NCBI GenBank assembly: GCA_023091735.1
Contig: JALKBU010000811.1
Coordinates: 1-23,773 of the forward strand
Reading direction: 5' to 3'
Length of the DNA: 23,773 bases
Source: Trichomonas tenax
Taxonomy: Eukaryota; Parabasalia; Trichomonadida; Trichomonadidae
Shown here: one piece after another, positions 1-9,229 of the stretch
How the letters are laid out: each line of letters starts with the position of its first letter
Numbering within the stretch: position 1 is the stretch's first letter
Notes under the pieces: generated by a model
Told to the model about the DNA's origin: nothing
The model's input: the letters and a program-made list of their open reading frames with translations, nothing else
Database searches by the model: none
Made by a program: the position numbers and the translations under genes

Positions 1-157
1 TTAAATTTCCATCAATCGAAAATCCTAATGGTTTAATATTCCATTTACCTTTAAACAGTTTGTTTTCGAAGAATTCTTCAAAGTAAATGTTCAACTGCTC
101 CTTCACATTAAGTTTTTTCATTAATTGGTTTATCGAAACGAACTCGAAATCGCTCAT
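1..157 (-). CDS. Partial unknown ORF running off the left edge
   Basis: A minus-strand reading frame starts with ATG at 157 and stays open for 52 codons to the window edge. It begins MSDFEFVSINQLMKKLNVKE and is rich in Lys, Phe and Glu. I do not recognise a family. It is divergent to the primase-helicase, sharing a 94-base AT-rich gap, which is the compact layout seen across the rest of this element, so it is probably another element gene. The C-terminal part and true length are outside the window. The coding claim rests on the open frame, the start next to a promoter-like gap and the neighbouring genes. Confidence 0.5.
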   Translation of the reverse strand, partial: MSDFEFVSINQLMKKLNVKEQLNIYFEEFFENKLFKGKWNIKPLGFSIDGNL

Positions 158-251
158 TATTTCTATAAAGATAAAAAATATTTATTTTAAAAATAAGTTT
201 CAAAAAATAAAGTTAGTTTTTTAAATAATTTATTTTTTTAATTATTAAGAA
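158..251. promoter_or_regulatory. Divergent AT-rich promoter region
   Basis: This 94-base gap separates two divergent ORFs and is almost pure A/T. It contains AAATAATTTATTT at 223-235, a 13-mer repeated exactly before two other element genes (3639-3651 and 4275-4287). It ends with TTTTTAATTATTAAGAA directly before the ATG, close to the sequence before the polymerase gene. The promoter role is inferred from position and recurrence. Confidence 0.45.
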
Positions 252-2590
252 ATGACAGCAACAAACAACTCAGAACAATTCGTTAATGAACTCGTTAACG
301 AATTAATTAAAACTGAATCACAAACTTTGAACGAAAGAATAAATAATAATTTTGTAGATTTAAACAATTATTTGAAGCATGATGGCGGAAAAGGAAGAAA
401 AACCGGCAAGGCTTTATTAATCAATAAAACTCAAATTTATCCATCATCGATATTGACATTAACAAATCGTATAACGAAGAACAAAAGGAATTAATCAGAA
501 ATGATTTATTAAATAAGTTATCTGATTTAGATGTTATCGTTAAAACTGCATCAGGAGGAATGCATATTTATTGTAATACTGATTTATTTGCTGCTACTTC
601 AAACAGGATGATTAAATGCTATTCATGTTCAGATTTTGATATTGATATAATGACTTCATTTGACGAATCCAAAAAGTCTTTAATCGTTACCGCAGATTCA
701 AGAGTTCGTAAAAACGCCACTGAGCCAATCTGTTCTTATTCATTCATCCGCGGAAGTTATGACTCAAAACTATCTAGATGCGTTAACGATGTATTAAATG
801 ATTTAAACATTAAATTACAGATCAAAGACAATCAAGAAATTAAGGCAATTATTGAAAAACATGAAGGAATTGAAATTTCTGAAGAATTAGCTCGTGCTTT
901 AGTCGATGGTATCGCTGATTTTGAAGTTCATAACGATGCAGGAAATATGACGATTGAAAAGGAAATTACATTATTCACACTATTTCAAGCAATTAATTCA
1001 TTACCGAAGCATTTAATAAATGAAGCTTACGATAACGTTTATAACTTTTGTAAATTAACCGATAACGCCAAAAGTAATTTTGAGAATGCACGAGCTGGTT
1101 ATTTAAATCTTTACACCTCCCTGTTTGTTTTAGCAAAGATTTTAAGGATTTATCAAAAGGAATATTACGAAGAATAAGTAAAACCGTTGATTCAAAAGAA
1201 AGCCTTAATTTTTGATATTGATTTATCCGAACAATTTGATTTAAACACGATAATCGAAAAGGCTGAAAAGAAAATTTATAAAATGACGAATGAAGTAGTT
1301 TCCGATTTATCAAAAGTTATTCGTCGAATTGATGGCGAAAATATAATATTCATTAAAAAGACTTTTGATGCAAATAATAATAAATATAATTTCAGTTTTT
1401 GCAATAATCAAACAATGAAAGAAATGTTAAAGGCAGTCAAACTTTGGAAAGATGGATTAAAATATTTCACCGCCTGGGATGCATTATCTTTAAACCTTAC
1501 CCCTCTTTCTTGCAAAGAATTTAAATTCTTCAGCAACGATAAATCAATATTTTCAATGTTCAAAAGATATAAATACAAAGTTCTTGATAGCGTTAATGAA
1601 TCAGTAATCAAACAATTTTTGAATTTGATTAATGAAGTAATCGCCGATTCAAACAATGCCGTTTACGAATATCTAATCAATTGGATTTCATTTATTCTTC
1701 AAAATCCAGGAGTCAAAACCGAAACATCAATAGTATTAAAAGGTTTGCAAGGAATCGGAAAAAATACTTTTACTGACGTTATTTCAGAATTGTTAAGCGG
1801 TTATTCTATCAAAAATTTAACAGAAATAGGAGAATTAACCGGAACATTTAATTCAGTTGTTGAAGCCAAAATGTTAATTGTTTTGAATGAATTAAGAAAT
1901 ATTGGCGAAGAACGATTAGCTAATTTTGATTCATTAAAGTCTATCATTACTGATAAAACAATTAGAATTAATGAAAAATACCAACCACGCAGAACCGCTG
2001 AAAAGGTTTCTAACTTCATCTTTGTATCTAACAATTCATACCCCGTTAAGGTTGAAAATGGTGATAGACGTTATGTAGTTCTTTCATGCAACGGAAAGTA
2101 TAAAGGTAATCAAAAGTTTTGGTCTAATTTATTCTCTACATTCACAACCGAATTTTATGAAAATCTAATTACTTATTTCATGAAACACGATATTAAAGAA
2201 TTTAACCCTCGCAATATTCCGATGACCGAAGCCAAACAAGATTTAATTGAAGCCTCCAGAACTCCTTTAGATCATTGGATTTGCGAACATTATAATGAAT
2301 TATTAACAGGTGTTCCTTGCAGTGATGCATTAACATCAAAGCCGTCAGAAATGAAAGACAAGAATTTTCAGCTTCAGATAAAGGATATATGCAACCGTAA
2401 ACAAATTACAATTGACAGAAAACGCGTTTGGTGTTATGTTTTAAAGGAAGAATGCAAATCAATTTATTCACAAAAAATAATCGAATACGATGACGCAGAT
2501 TTTATAGATTCTGAAGTTTCAAATGATAAATTAAATGAAACCATTTATTTTTCCCCTACCTCCATCCATTTATTTTTATCATCAATTTAA
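252..2590 (+). pseudogene. Broken primase-SF3 helicase (D5-like)
   Basis: This is a replication protein with an archaeo-eukaryotic primase (AEP) domain followed by a superfamily 3 helicase, the architecture of virophage, Polinton-like virus and NCLDV D5 proteins. Primase motif I is DIDI at 449-460, motif II SGGMHIYC lies near 551-574, and a DIDIMTSF segment near 636-660 fits motif III. The helicase shows Walker A GLQGIGKNT (1742-1768), a Walker B region MLIVLNE (1871-1891) and sensor motif FIFVSNN (2015-2035). Two lesions are visible: the N-terminal frame (252-494) must shift near 428-446 to join the motif I frame, and an in-frame TAA at 1175-1177 separates the primase and helicase halves, which share one frame. 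Without the lesions it would be about 780 residues. The helicase half alone could still be translated from an ATG near 1283, but I favour a pseudogene. A/T-ending codons dominate, unlike the polymerase gene downstream. Confidence 0.85.
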
Positions 2591-2709
2591 AACATGTCCA
2601 TATCTGTATTTTCCCCATTTCTTCATATCATTACTTAAAAACAGCCCAAAATCTCAAACTTCACCGAGTGCACCAATTAGACGTATCGTGTGCACCGAGT
2701 CGTAAATTT

Positions 2710-2749
2710 CATTTTTGCCTCTAAATCACTGTTTTTCATGTCTTTTCAT
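2710..2749 (+). repeat. 40-bp direct repeat, copy 1
   Basis: It matches 3265-3304 at 38 of 40 bases in the same orientation. The core is CTAAATCACTGTTTTTCATG. Confidence 0.9.
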
Positions 2750-2814
2750 TCGAATTTTGCTTATTTAGTCCCATTTCTTTAAGTGCACCAAGTGCACCAT
2801 GTGATAGGCAGTAA

Positions 2815-2838
2815 GACAACATTGACATTTTGACAACA
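2815..2838 (+). repeat. 24-bp inverted repeat, left arm
   Basis: The reverse complement of this arm occurs perfectly at 3085-3108. Each arm contains the half-sites GACAACA and TTGACA. The arms are 246 bases apart. Confidence 0.92.
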
Positions 2839-2853
2839 TCTCATAAACTCCCA

Positions 2854-2883
2854 TAAATCCTCAAATTTTGATAATATTAAGCC
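2854..2883 (+). repeat. 30-bp direct repeat, copy 1
   Basis: It matches 2953-2982 at 29 of 30 bases. Both copies are followed within about 50-60 bases by similar CCCTTACGTA-like sequence, so the underlying unit is a degenerate tandem repeat of about 99 bases. The shared 5' part AAATCCTCAAATTTT recurs at 3177 and 3208. Confidence 0.85.
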
Positions 2884-2952
2884 ATTTCTAACTAACCCCT
2901 TACGTAAAAAGTGACCATTTATAACGATGCTGTCAAAATGAATTTTAAGCCC

Positions 2953-2982
2953 TAAATCCTCAAATTTTCATAATATTAAGCC
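2953..2982 (+). repeat. 30-bp direct repeat, copy 2
   Basis: It differs from 2854-2883 by a single base. It lies at the centre of the mirrored GTGCAC box arrangement. Confidence 0.85.
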
Positions 2983-3084
2983 CAAAAACTCAATTTGACA
3001 ACATCGTATATTTTACCCCAATTTCTACGTACCCTTTACGTACAAACGACCGTAAAATACCTATTTTCAGCATGAAATCACCCG

Positions 3085-3108
3085 TGTTGTCAAAATGTCA
3101 ATGTTGTC
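3085..3108 (-). repeat. 24-bp inverted repeat, right arm
   Basis: It is a perfect reverse complement of 2815-2838. The symmetry continues loosely outward to paired GTGCAC boxes (2783 and 2792 on the left, 3136 and 3145 on the right). Confidence 0.92.
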
Positions 3109-3228
3109 ACATTCTATAGGAGAAATTTGCACACGGTGCACCCGGTGCACTTTTTCAACCCCTAATTTGCAGCAGTAAATCCTCAAATTTTGCCAATTTA
3201 CTCCCGCAAATCCTCAAATTTTGAAAAG

Positions 3229-3250
3229 TGATTTATTTTAAAATAAATCA
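3229..3250. repeat. 22-bp perfect palindrome
   Basis: The bases TGATTTATTTT are followed directly by their exact reverse complement, with no spacer. It lies six bases before the last GTGCAC box. It could be a binding site for a dimeric protein or a cruciform-forming site. Confidence 0.9.
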
Positions 3251-3264
3251 ACCCGGTGCACTTT

Positions 3265-3304
3265 CATTTTTGCCCCTAAATCACTGTTTTTCATGTATTT
3301 TCAT
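3265..3304 (+). repeat. 40-bp direct repeat, copy 2
   Basis: It pairs with 2710-2749 (two mismatches). A GTGCAC box lies just before it (3256-3261). Confidence 0.9.
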
Positions 3305-3380
3305 CAAAAATTCAACATAAACGACCCCATTTCCTCATTTCCACATCGAAATCAACTAAAAACAAAAATAACAACTGTTT

Positions 3381-3623
3381 CTAAACCAATCGTACAATAT
3401 ATTTGACCTTCTTTATTGAACGAGCTTTGTATCTCATCGACTTTTTCAAATCCTTTTTAAATTCTTCATAAAATTTCCTTATCCCGAAAATTTCAAAATA
3501 AGCCTCCGATAATTCAGAAACCAATATTTCGCGTTTGTTCGGAAATTCACGCATCAAAAATTTTTCAACATCAATTTTATCAGCAAATGAAATCGTTTGG
3601 CAACCAACGTTTACCCTTTCCAT
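3381..3623 (-). CDS. Small basic protein, unknown
   Basis: This 80-residue ORF starts at an ATG and has a lysine- and arginine-rich C-terminal half (for example KKSMRYKARSIKKVKYI). I recognise no family. Its length, charge and position beside the repeat hub would suit a small nucleic-acid-binding protein, but that is a guess. Its start lies 15 bases from the shared AAATAATTTATTT motif, which supports it as a real element gene. It is convergent with the helicase across the repeat hub. It could also be the N-terminal remnant of a longer gene. Confidence 0.5.
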   Translation of the reverse strand: MERVNVGCQTISFADKIDVEKFLMREFPNKREILVSELSEAYFEIFGIRKFYEEFKKDLKKSMRYKARSIKKVKYIVRLV

Positions 3624-3638
3624 CTATTCACTTATTAA

Positions 3639-3651
3639 AAATAATTTATTT
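3639..3651 (-). promoter_or_regulatory. Shared element promoter motif
   Basis: AAATAATTTATTT lies 15 bases upstream of the minus-strand start at 3623. The same 13-mer is at 223-235 and 4275-4287. It is AT-rich and so somewhat prone to chance, but all three copies sit immediately before ORF starts. Confidence 0.4.
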
Positions 3652-3718
3652 TTAAAATTAAACTTAATCCACAAATGATTTGAAACCGTTATATCATCAG
3701 GTTAAGAAGAATAAGACC

Positions 3719-3784
3719 GAGCCCCAAGGGGGCTTGGGCTCATTTATCCTAGCCCGAAGCTGAGCTTGCTCAGCGGGATGGGCT
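3719..3784. repeat. Two tandem GC-rich hairpins
   Basis: The first hairpin (3719-3741) pairs GAGCCCCAAG with CTTGGGCTC, with one bulged base. The second pairs AGCCC (3751-3755) with GGGCT (3780-3784) outside, and GCTGAGC (3759-3765) with GCTCAGC (3768-3774) inside around a TT loop. Both are followed by a CTCATTT sequence. They stand out in AT-rich surroundings. They could be transcription terminators, a recombination site or an RNA structure at the 5' end of the broken ORF that starts inside the second hairpin. Confidence 0.7.
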
Positions 3785-4038
3785 CATTTGTGTGTGTAGC
3801 TGGAATCACCAAGCCTGAACTTCAGCTTGCTATCCTAACCGTGAAGGAAGCAAAAACTATACAAACAGCCTTCGTAGAACTTGAATGGTTCAGGGCTGTA
3901 ACAGAGATGGTCTAGCAGAGTGACAACGAGGACGAGGAGACCAAGAGGCAGTACATGAAGACCCTGGATATCTTGGAGCTCACTGTCCTCAAGAGATCCA
4001 AAGAGGAGAAAAACAACTCGTACCAGATACAAGAGTAA
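3778..4038 (+). pseudogene. Short broken ORF, unknown
   Basis: From ATG 3778 the frame reads MGSFVCVAGITKPELQ and onward to an in-frame TAG at 3913-3915. It then continues open, with acidic and basic residues (QSDNEDEETKRQYMKTLDI), to TAA at 4036-4038. The base composition is less AT-rich than the flanks and resembles the polymerase gene. Joined, the two halves would be about 86 residues. I recognise no family. The even codon pattern on both sides of the TAG suggests a formerly coding frame with one nonsense change, like its neighbours. The upstream frame is open back to a TAA at 3712. Confidence 0.4.
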
Positions 4039-4069
4039 GCTAGCCCACTAGCTGAACACATCCTTACGA

Positions 4070-4270
4070 CTAAACATCCCCTTCTACATCATTTAAGCTT
4101 ATTTCTACGTGAGCCAAAGGAGTTTGGACCAAAAGTATGAATTTTGGTTCAGGCTGACCGAGAAATTGCTTCAGCTGGGCAATGCGAGCGAGGATGTCGA
4201 TATTACTCACATCTTCCACAATTACAATCTCGTCTTGGACAACTTTTAGAGTTGCTGACATTTCATTCAT
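4070..4270 (-). CDS. Small hypothetical protein, divergent to polymerase
   Basis: This 66-residue ORF begins MNEMSATLKVVQDEIVIVED. It is acidic overall and has a hydrophobic stretch around KFILLVQTPLAHVEI. It starts only 74 bases from the polymerase start, in the opposite direction, with the AAATAATTTATTT motif five bases away. I recognise no family, and it may be a truncated gene. Gene context and similar codon use are the main support. Confidence 0.45.
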   Translation of the reverse strand: MNEMSATLKVVQDEIVIVEDVSNIDILARIAQLKQFLGQPEPKFILLVQTPLAHVEISLNDVEGDV

Positions 4271-4344
4271 GTAAAAATAATTTATTTGTCAAATTGTCAT
4301 AAAAATATATTTTTTTTAAAAAAATAATTTTTAATTATTTAAAA
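4271..4344. promoter_or_regulatory. Divergent promoter of polymerase and small ORF
   Basis: This 74-base gap is almost entirely A/T. It contains AAATAATTTATTT at 4275-4287 and a TTTTTAATTATTTAAAA tract directly before the polymerase ATG, matching the tract before the ORF at 252. The promoter role is inferred. Confidence 0.45.
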
Positions 4345-7300
4345 ATGAATGCTAGACAGATTTTATCAGCGATTAAGCAGCAGCGATTAAACAAGGATAA
4401 GCTCAAGCATATTCTAAACACTATTGGTACTAGTTCCACAATTGTAAATTTAGACAAACTCCGAAAGTCAGTTGCAAATCACTTGGCTCCTTACAATATC
4501 CCTTCAGTAACGGATATATTTATTTTTATTGACCAATGGGCAGGAATGGAGCGCACAAATCAACAGTTCAATGAGGGCTTCGGAAACATGGAATCACAGC
4601 CAGGTCGTACAGCAGTTCCACAAGACACTAGGAATGCCATCAATGATCTAATGAACATTGCTACAGGTATAATTGGTCGTGTTCCCAGAGCTGACCCAAT
4701 ACTTTCGATCAGAGCCTCAAGAGACTTGAAAAGCGCTTACAGAGTCATTAAAAGTATCAATAACAAGCCGAAGAATCATGAAAAGTGGCTGGACCATTAC
4801 GTCAAAGCAGGAAACAGGCTCATCGAGTTCAAAATTGATATTTACACGGAGAATGATAGGGCTTTATTCCTCCGTGAATTCCCAAAATGCATGCTGGAAT
4901 TAATGAAGAAGATTAATACGTTCGACCAGAAGTGGGCTGTATATTACGGCTACGATGACCAGCACAACATTCTCAAGCATCTCATCCCAAACACTTTAAG
5001 CTCAATGCTCCATCAGTTGCTGAATGAGAATTTCATTTCTCAAGCGGAAGCAGATGCGAGTAAAGTCATCGAAAAGGACTACGACTTCTTCATGTGCAAG
5101 ATTCCACAGCTAACAAGCGTTCGCATCTTTGATTACACTGATTATCCAGAGCTTACGATGAAACAGGTCAAGGAAGGAACATTCATCAAGGGCAAGAAGC
5201 TTTCCGAAACAGAGGAAATCATTCTGCAAGCAATGACGCGAATGGGAAGGAGAAAGGAGGGTGAGGAATACTTCAAGGAAGTCATCGAAGAAAGGGAAGC
5301 GAAGAAGAAAGCCAAGAGAGGAAAAAGGTACAAAGCGCGTCATGGAGAGCTGTGGAAATTCCTCTGCACAATCCCAATTGATTTGGAGAAATATCAAATC
5401 TTCAATGTCATTGACAAACGTACTGGAGAGTTAATGACACGCGACAATTATTTCATTTACTCCTGCATTCAGGCTGGAATCGACGAGGATACCATCAATT
5501 TCATGCGCGAGATTGTCAGAGTCAAGACATTCGCAATGACAAAGATTCAGATTATTTCCAATGAGACGGGAATCGAATTCCACATCATTAAGTGCAATGA
5601 AGACTACAACAATCACACTTACACATTCGCGCCCGAAGAAGGAGAGGTCAAGAAACGTGTGGAATTGTTGTTGTACAAGGACCACTACATGCTGAAGGAA
5701 CCGGCTCCAGTCAGTTGCTTTTTCATGAAGAATTACAAGGAGATTACCAAGAAGTGTGCAGGATGGAGTATTGACAAAATGTGCCTCGTCAATCGCAAAA
5801 TCGGTGATAGGTTCGCAATTAATTCCAAAATGATGACACCGATTGGAAAGCTCATTGATACTCTCTTCGAATGCAACTATTTCGAGTCAATTCACACAGG
5901 AGAACTGATTACATACATGACGACTCTCTACACAGAGAAGTTGGAGCCATTCAAGGACTTGAATTACTCGGCGAAATACTGCACAAAGAGGAAGGAAGAC
6001 AGAAGCAACCATGGCACAATCAAGAAATTCGAACACGAGCATGTATTCTTCGCAGACTTTGAGGCAAGCACTGATGGAATCCACAAAGCCTACAACATCT
6101 GCTACATGGAAGACAACGAGGATGAAGTTCATTCCATCTGGGGCATCTATTGTGCAATCAAGTTCCTGCAAGCACTCCCAGACAAGTCCATTGTCTATTT
6201 CCACAATGCGGTGAGAAGAAAGTGTTTCCGTACAATTACTACACAAGCGAACGAGTTGCAGCTGGAAAAATTGGCGACTTCATTGAGGCGTCAAAATATG
6301 TCAATGATGAAATGGTCTTTCTGGAAAATGTTGGAATGATTGACGACTGTTGCCTCGATGATGAACACTTCGACATGGAAAAGTACAGCTCATTCTATTG
6401 CGGACAAGATGTCCGTATTCTCAAGCAGGGATTTTTGAAGTTCAGGAACGATTTGATGAAAGAGTTCGGTATTGATGCATACGACTTTGTTTCCATCTCC
6501 TCCATTTCGAATAAGCTCTTCGAACTCAGAGTCTATTTCGGCAATTGCAACCTCTATGACTTAGCTGCGAAACCAAGAGAGTATATTTCCAATTGCATCA
6601 TGGGCGGAAGATGCATGCTTGGCAAGAATCAGAAGGGAATGGTGGACGAAAAGAAGATTAAAGACTTCGATGCTGTTTCACTCTATCCGTCGGCAATTGC
6701 GCGACTCTATTGCCTCGAAGAAATTCCAAAAGCCATCAAGAAAGAGATGCTGAAGGTCAATTACTTACTCAAGCACTTATTCGATGATGAGCAAGTGCCG
6801 CCCACCAAGGAAAAGTTCATTTCAGGATTCTTTTGCAGGATAAAAATCACGCACATTGGTGTTAAGAGAGATTTCCCGCTCATTGTCGTCGACCATGAAC
6901 TCAACAAAGGTATGGATGATATCCCACGCTCATCAAACACATGCTGCGAAATGTATGTCGACCACATTGCGCTCCAGGACTTAATCAGGTACCAGAAAAT
7001 TTAGTGCCAAGTTCTCGATGGCTACTACTACAATGAGAAACGTGATTATCACATCAGAGAAGAGGTGAGGAAGCTATTCGAGCTCAGGCTGAAGTACAAG
7101 AAAGAAAGAAATCCAATCCAGGAAGTCATTAAGCTCCTCTTGAACAGCATTTACGGAAAGACAATTCTCAAGCCAATCGAGAAAAAGATTCGCTTCATCT
7201 ATGACAACAAGGCAATGGCATATATACAGAAGAATTACAATGACATCGAAAGTGTCGAAATGATTCCAAACTCGCAGCTGAACGCAATTAAGTCATTCAA

Positions 7301-7913
7301 GCCAATCGTAAGGCATTACAACTTTTGCCCATTGGGCGTGAATATTCTCTCCAAGTCGAAGAGAATCATGAATGAGGTATTCTGCACCGCCGAGGACCTG
7401 GGCATGAAGATTTGGTACCAGGATATCGATTCGCTCCATTGTTTCGCTGATGATATCCCAAAGTTATCCGAGGAGTTCAAGAAGGGATACGGAAGAGAGT
7501 TAATTGGAAAGAACTTGGGACAGTTTCATTCCGATTTTTCTGAGATTACTGCAGGAGTTTCATCATTGGCACAAAGGTCCGTATTTGTCGGCAAGAAGAC
7601 CTACATTGACGAGCTCACCAATGAGAATAAGGAAGTTGCATTCCACTGCCGCATGAAAGGAGTCATTCAAGACGTCATTGCAATCACAGCAAACGAGTTG
7701 TTCCCCAACAACATCAAGGTGAATTATGACGGTGAAAAGGGCTTGTTCATTCCTGAACGAGTCAGGAATGATGGTGAGGAGTACAGCATCATCAAGTTGT
7801 ACAAGCGTTTGTATGAAGGCGAGCAGGTCCTTCGATTTGTGCAAGTCATTGAAGCCATGTTTCGAAAAACAAAAAGATTTCACGATGACGACAAAGCATC
7901 AATTTATTCGTAA
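4345..7913 (+). pseudogene. Protein-primed family B DNA polymerase, broken
   Basis: This is the Maverick/Polinton-type replicative polymerase. A long N-terminal region (about 560 residues) precedes the exonuclease: Exo I FADFEAS (D at 6055, E at 6061), an Exo II start YFHN near 6196-6207 and Exo III YCGQD near 6395-6409. Polymerase motif A DFDAVSLYPS lies near 6663-6692, motif B LLLNSIYGKT at 7132-7161, and motif C is YQDIDS at 7416-7433, with Ile in place of the usual Thr. The thumb region carries a HCRMKGV segment. There are two lesions. The first is a frame change near 6208-6213, where the conserved Exo II F/Y-D and following residues are absent, suggesting an internal deletion. The second is an in-frame TAG at 7002-7004. 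Total span is about 1190 codons. Codons favour G/C endings (CTC, TTC, AAG, ATC) more than the primase-helicase. It is convergent with the next gene, 30 bases away. Confidence 0.92.
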
Positions 7914-7943
7914 TCTCAAGTTCTAAGACAAAAATAAATATTT

Positions 7944-8390
7944 TTATAAACCTTCTAACTCTTCTATTGCTTCATCTTGATAATCGAATTCTAATTCCTC
8001 TACTGGAGAAGTTATTTATGGAATCATTTTTTCGCCGAGTAATTTCAAAATGTATGGGTGATACTTTTTATCATTAAATTCTCTTTCCTCGGCTAAATTC
8101 ACATCGAGGGCGAAGTAGGAATTATTTTTGGATTTAATGATTGGTGCTAAGTTTCCTGGAACGTTTAGGATTATGGAATTCTTCTGGAACACTAGGGCAA
8201 GGTCATGATTGAAAAATTGTTTGCCGTCAATGAAGAAAGATAATGGGGATGTAGAGAAGCCATATTTGTTGGACTTGAGATTGTCAGAAATTGCCCCAAT
8301 AAATCTCTTAGCTTCTGGGAATTCCTTTTTGACTTCTTTTGACAGTGCAGTAATGGAGTAGTACTTTGTCATTGACTTATTATCTGACAT
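7944..8390 (-). pseudogene. Conserved-looking unknown element gene with one stop
   Basis: ATG at 8390 opens a frame of 124 codons (MSDNKSMTKYYSITALSKEV) that meets TAA at 8016-8018. The same frame then continues for 23 more codons with a strongly acidic tail (VEELEFDYQDEAIEELEGL) to TAA at 7944-7946. The acidic tail in the same frame argues for a nonsense mutation in a gene of about 148 residues, although the shorter product may still be made. It lies between the polymerase (convergent) and the capsid-like gene (same strand). No family is recognised; an accessory virion or core protein is possible. Confidence 0.55.
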
Positions 8391-8458
8391 ATTTCTTAGG
8401 TGATAAAAAATTCAATAATTTTAAAAACAACTTAGTTTTCATTATCTGAGTCATATTC

Positions 8459-9229
8459 TTAATTGTCTTTTTCTGCATTTACGACTTCAAGAGTGATTCG
8501 AATAGGTGCCTTGCACTGAATAGGTTCGCCCCAGAAATCCACTAATGTGAATGTGATGTTCTTCATTTCGTAGGGGAAGCACTCTATCCATTGACCGTTC
8601 TGCTTGCATATTAAAGGTCTATCAGCGACAATAAATTCGTGCATATCATAACAAACGCTTCTGTACATTATTTCTTCTTTAATTAAGACACCATGAATAT
8701 AATTAAATCCCTTTGTGCATGAGAGACTGCATTGGATGAATAAGTTATTCATGAAATTTGTTATTGGCACAGTTTGACAGTCATATGTCAGGGCAAATTC
8801 TTCCGAAAATTTGGTATCTGTCAAGCCAAGAATAAGTCTAAATCGATGAGAGCAATGAAGAATCTTGAATTTATAAGCATCGCTTGAGATGTGTATAGTA
8901 TGATTCGTATTATATGCGAAAGTAAGTTTATAATTAGTATCCATTGCTTGAATTTTTTCAGTCAATAATGTTGGAAGTCTATCAACATCGATATTCGTAT
9001 TAATCTCGTTCCAATCTAATGATACAATGATAGACGATTCCTCCACTTCCTATAGCTCTTGACTAAATTCGAATTCGATATAATCATCTTGATTAAGCTG
9101 TATGAATGATGCTATAGTGCTGAATGATTTAATTCGAAACAGTAATGAATCTTTACACATAGGTGGTTCAGATGTCAGTTTGACGGTGTTGTAATTATCT
9201 AGGTCGCTCAATTGCAAATGATAATACAT
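8459..9229 (-). pseudogene. Probable minor capsid (penton) protein, one stop
   Basis: The frame from ATG 9229 (MYYHLQLSDLDNYNTVKLTS) runs 256 codons to 8459, interrupted only by TAG at 9050-9052. The length and the C-terminal pattern fit the Polinton/PLV minor capsid single jelly-roll: alternating beta-strand-like segments, then NITFTLVDFWGEPI followed by a final strand RITLEVV. I see this pattern by eye and cannot confirm it by structure comparison. The start is 19 bases from the divergent fibre-like gene, as expected for a co-regulated structural module. An alternative is another beta-rich virion protein. The single nonsense codon matches the decay seen in neighbours. Confidence 0.55.

Larger units (their letters stand above)
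2591..3380. repeat. Non-coding repeat hub between convergent genes
   Basis: No credible ORF lies here. The stretch sits between the 3' ends of the helicase and the small minus-strand gene. It contains seven GTGCAC boxes (starting at 2668, 2690, 2783, 2792, 3136, 3145, 3256), a 24-bp perfect inverted repeat, a 22-bp perfect palindrome, a 40-bp near-perfect direct repeat and four copies of AAATCCTCAAATTTT. The first four boxes read GTGCACC and the last three GGTGCAC, so they mirror each other around about 2960. Such density fits an iteron-type replication origin or recombination site, or the ends of a nested mobile element; none of these is proven. Confidence 0.75.

Noticed and set aside
2780..3265. 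CRISPR-like array from repeated GTGCACC and AAATCCTCAAATTTT units
   Set aside because: Spacing is irregular, repeats are short and in both orientations, no spacers of uniform size exist, and the setting is eukaryotic.
3711..3790. tRNA or other known RNA gene in the GC-rich hairpins
   Set aside because: No cloverleaf, anticodon loop or A/B box arrangement can be drawn; only two simple stems.
5110..5397. Antisense ORFs within the polymerase (also 5431-5685, 5887-6246, 6761-6967, 7563-7883)
   Set aside because: They are mirrors of the sense coding frame with no family features; the sense strand carries all polymerase motifs.
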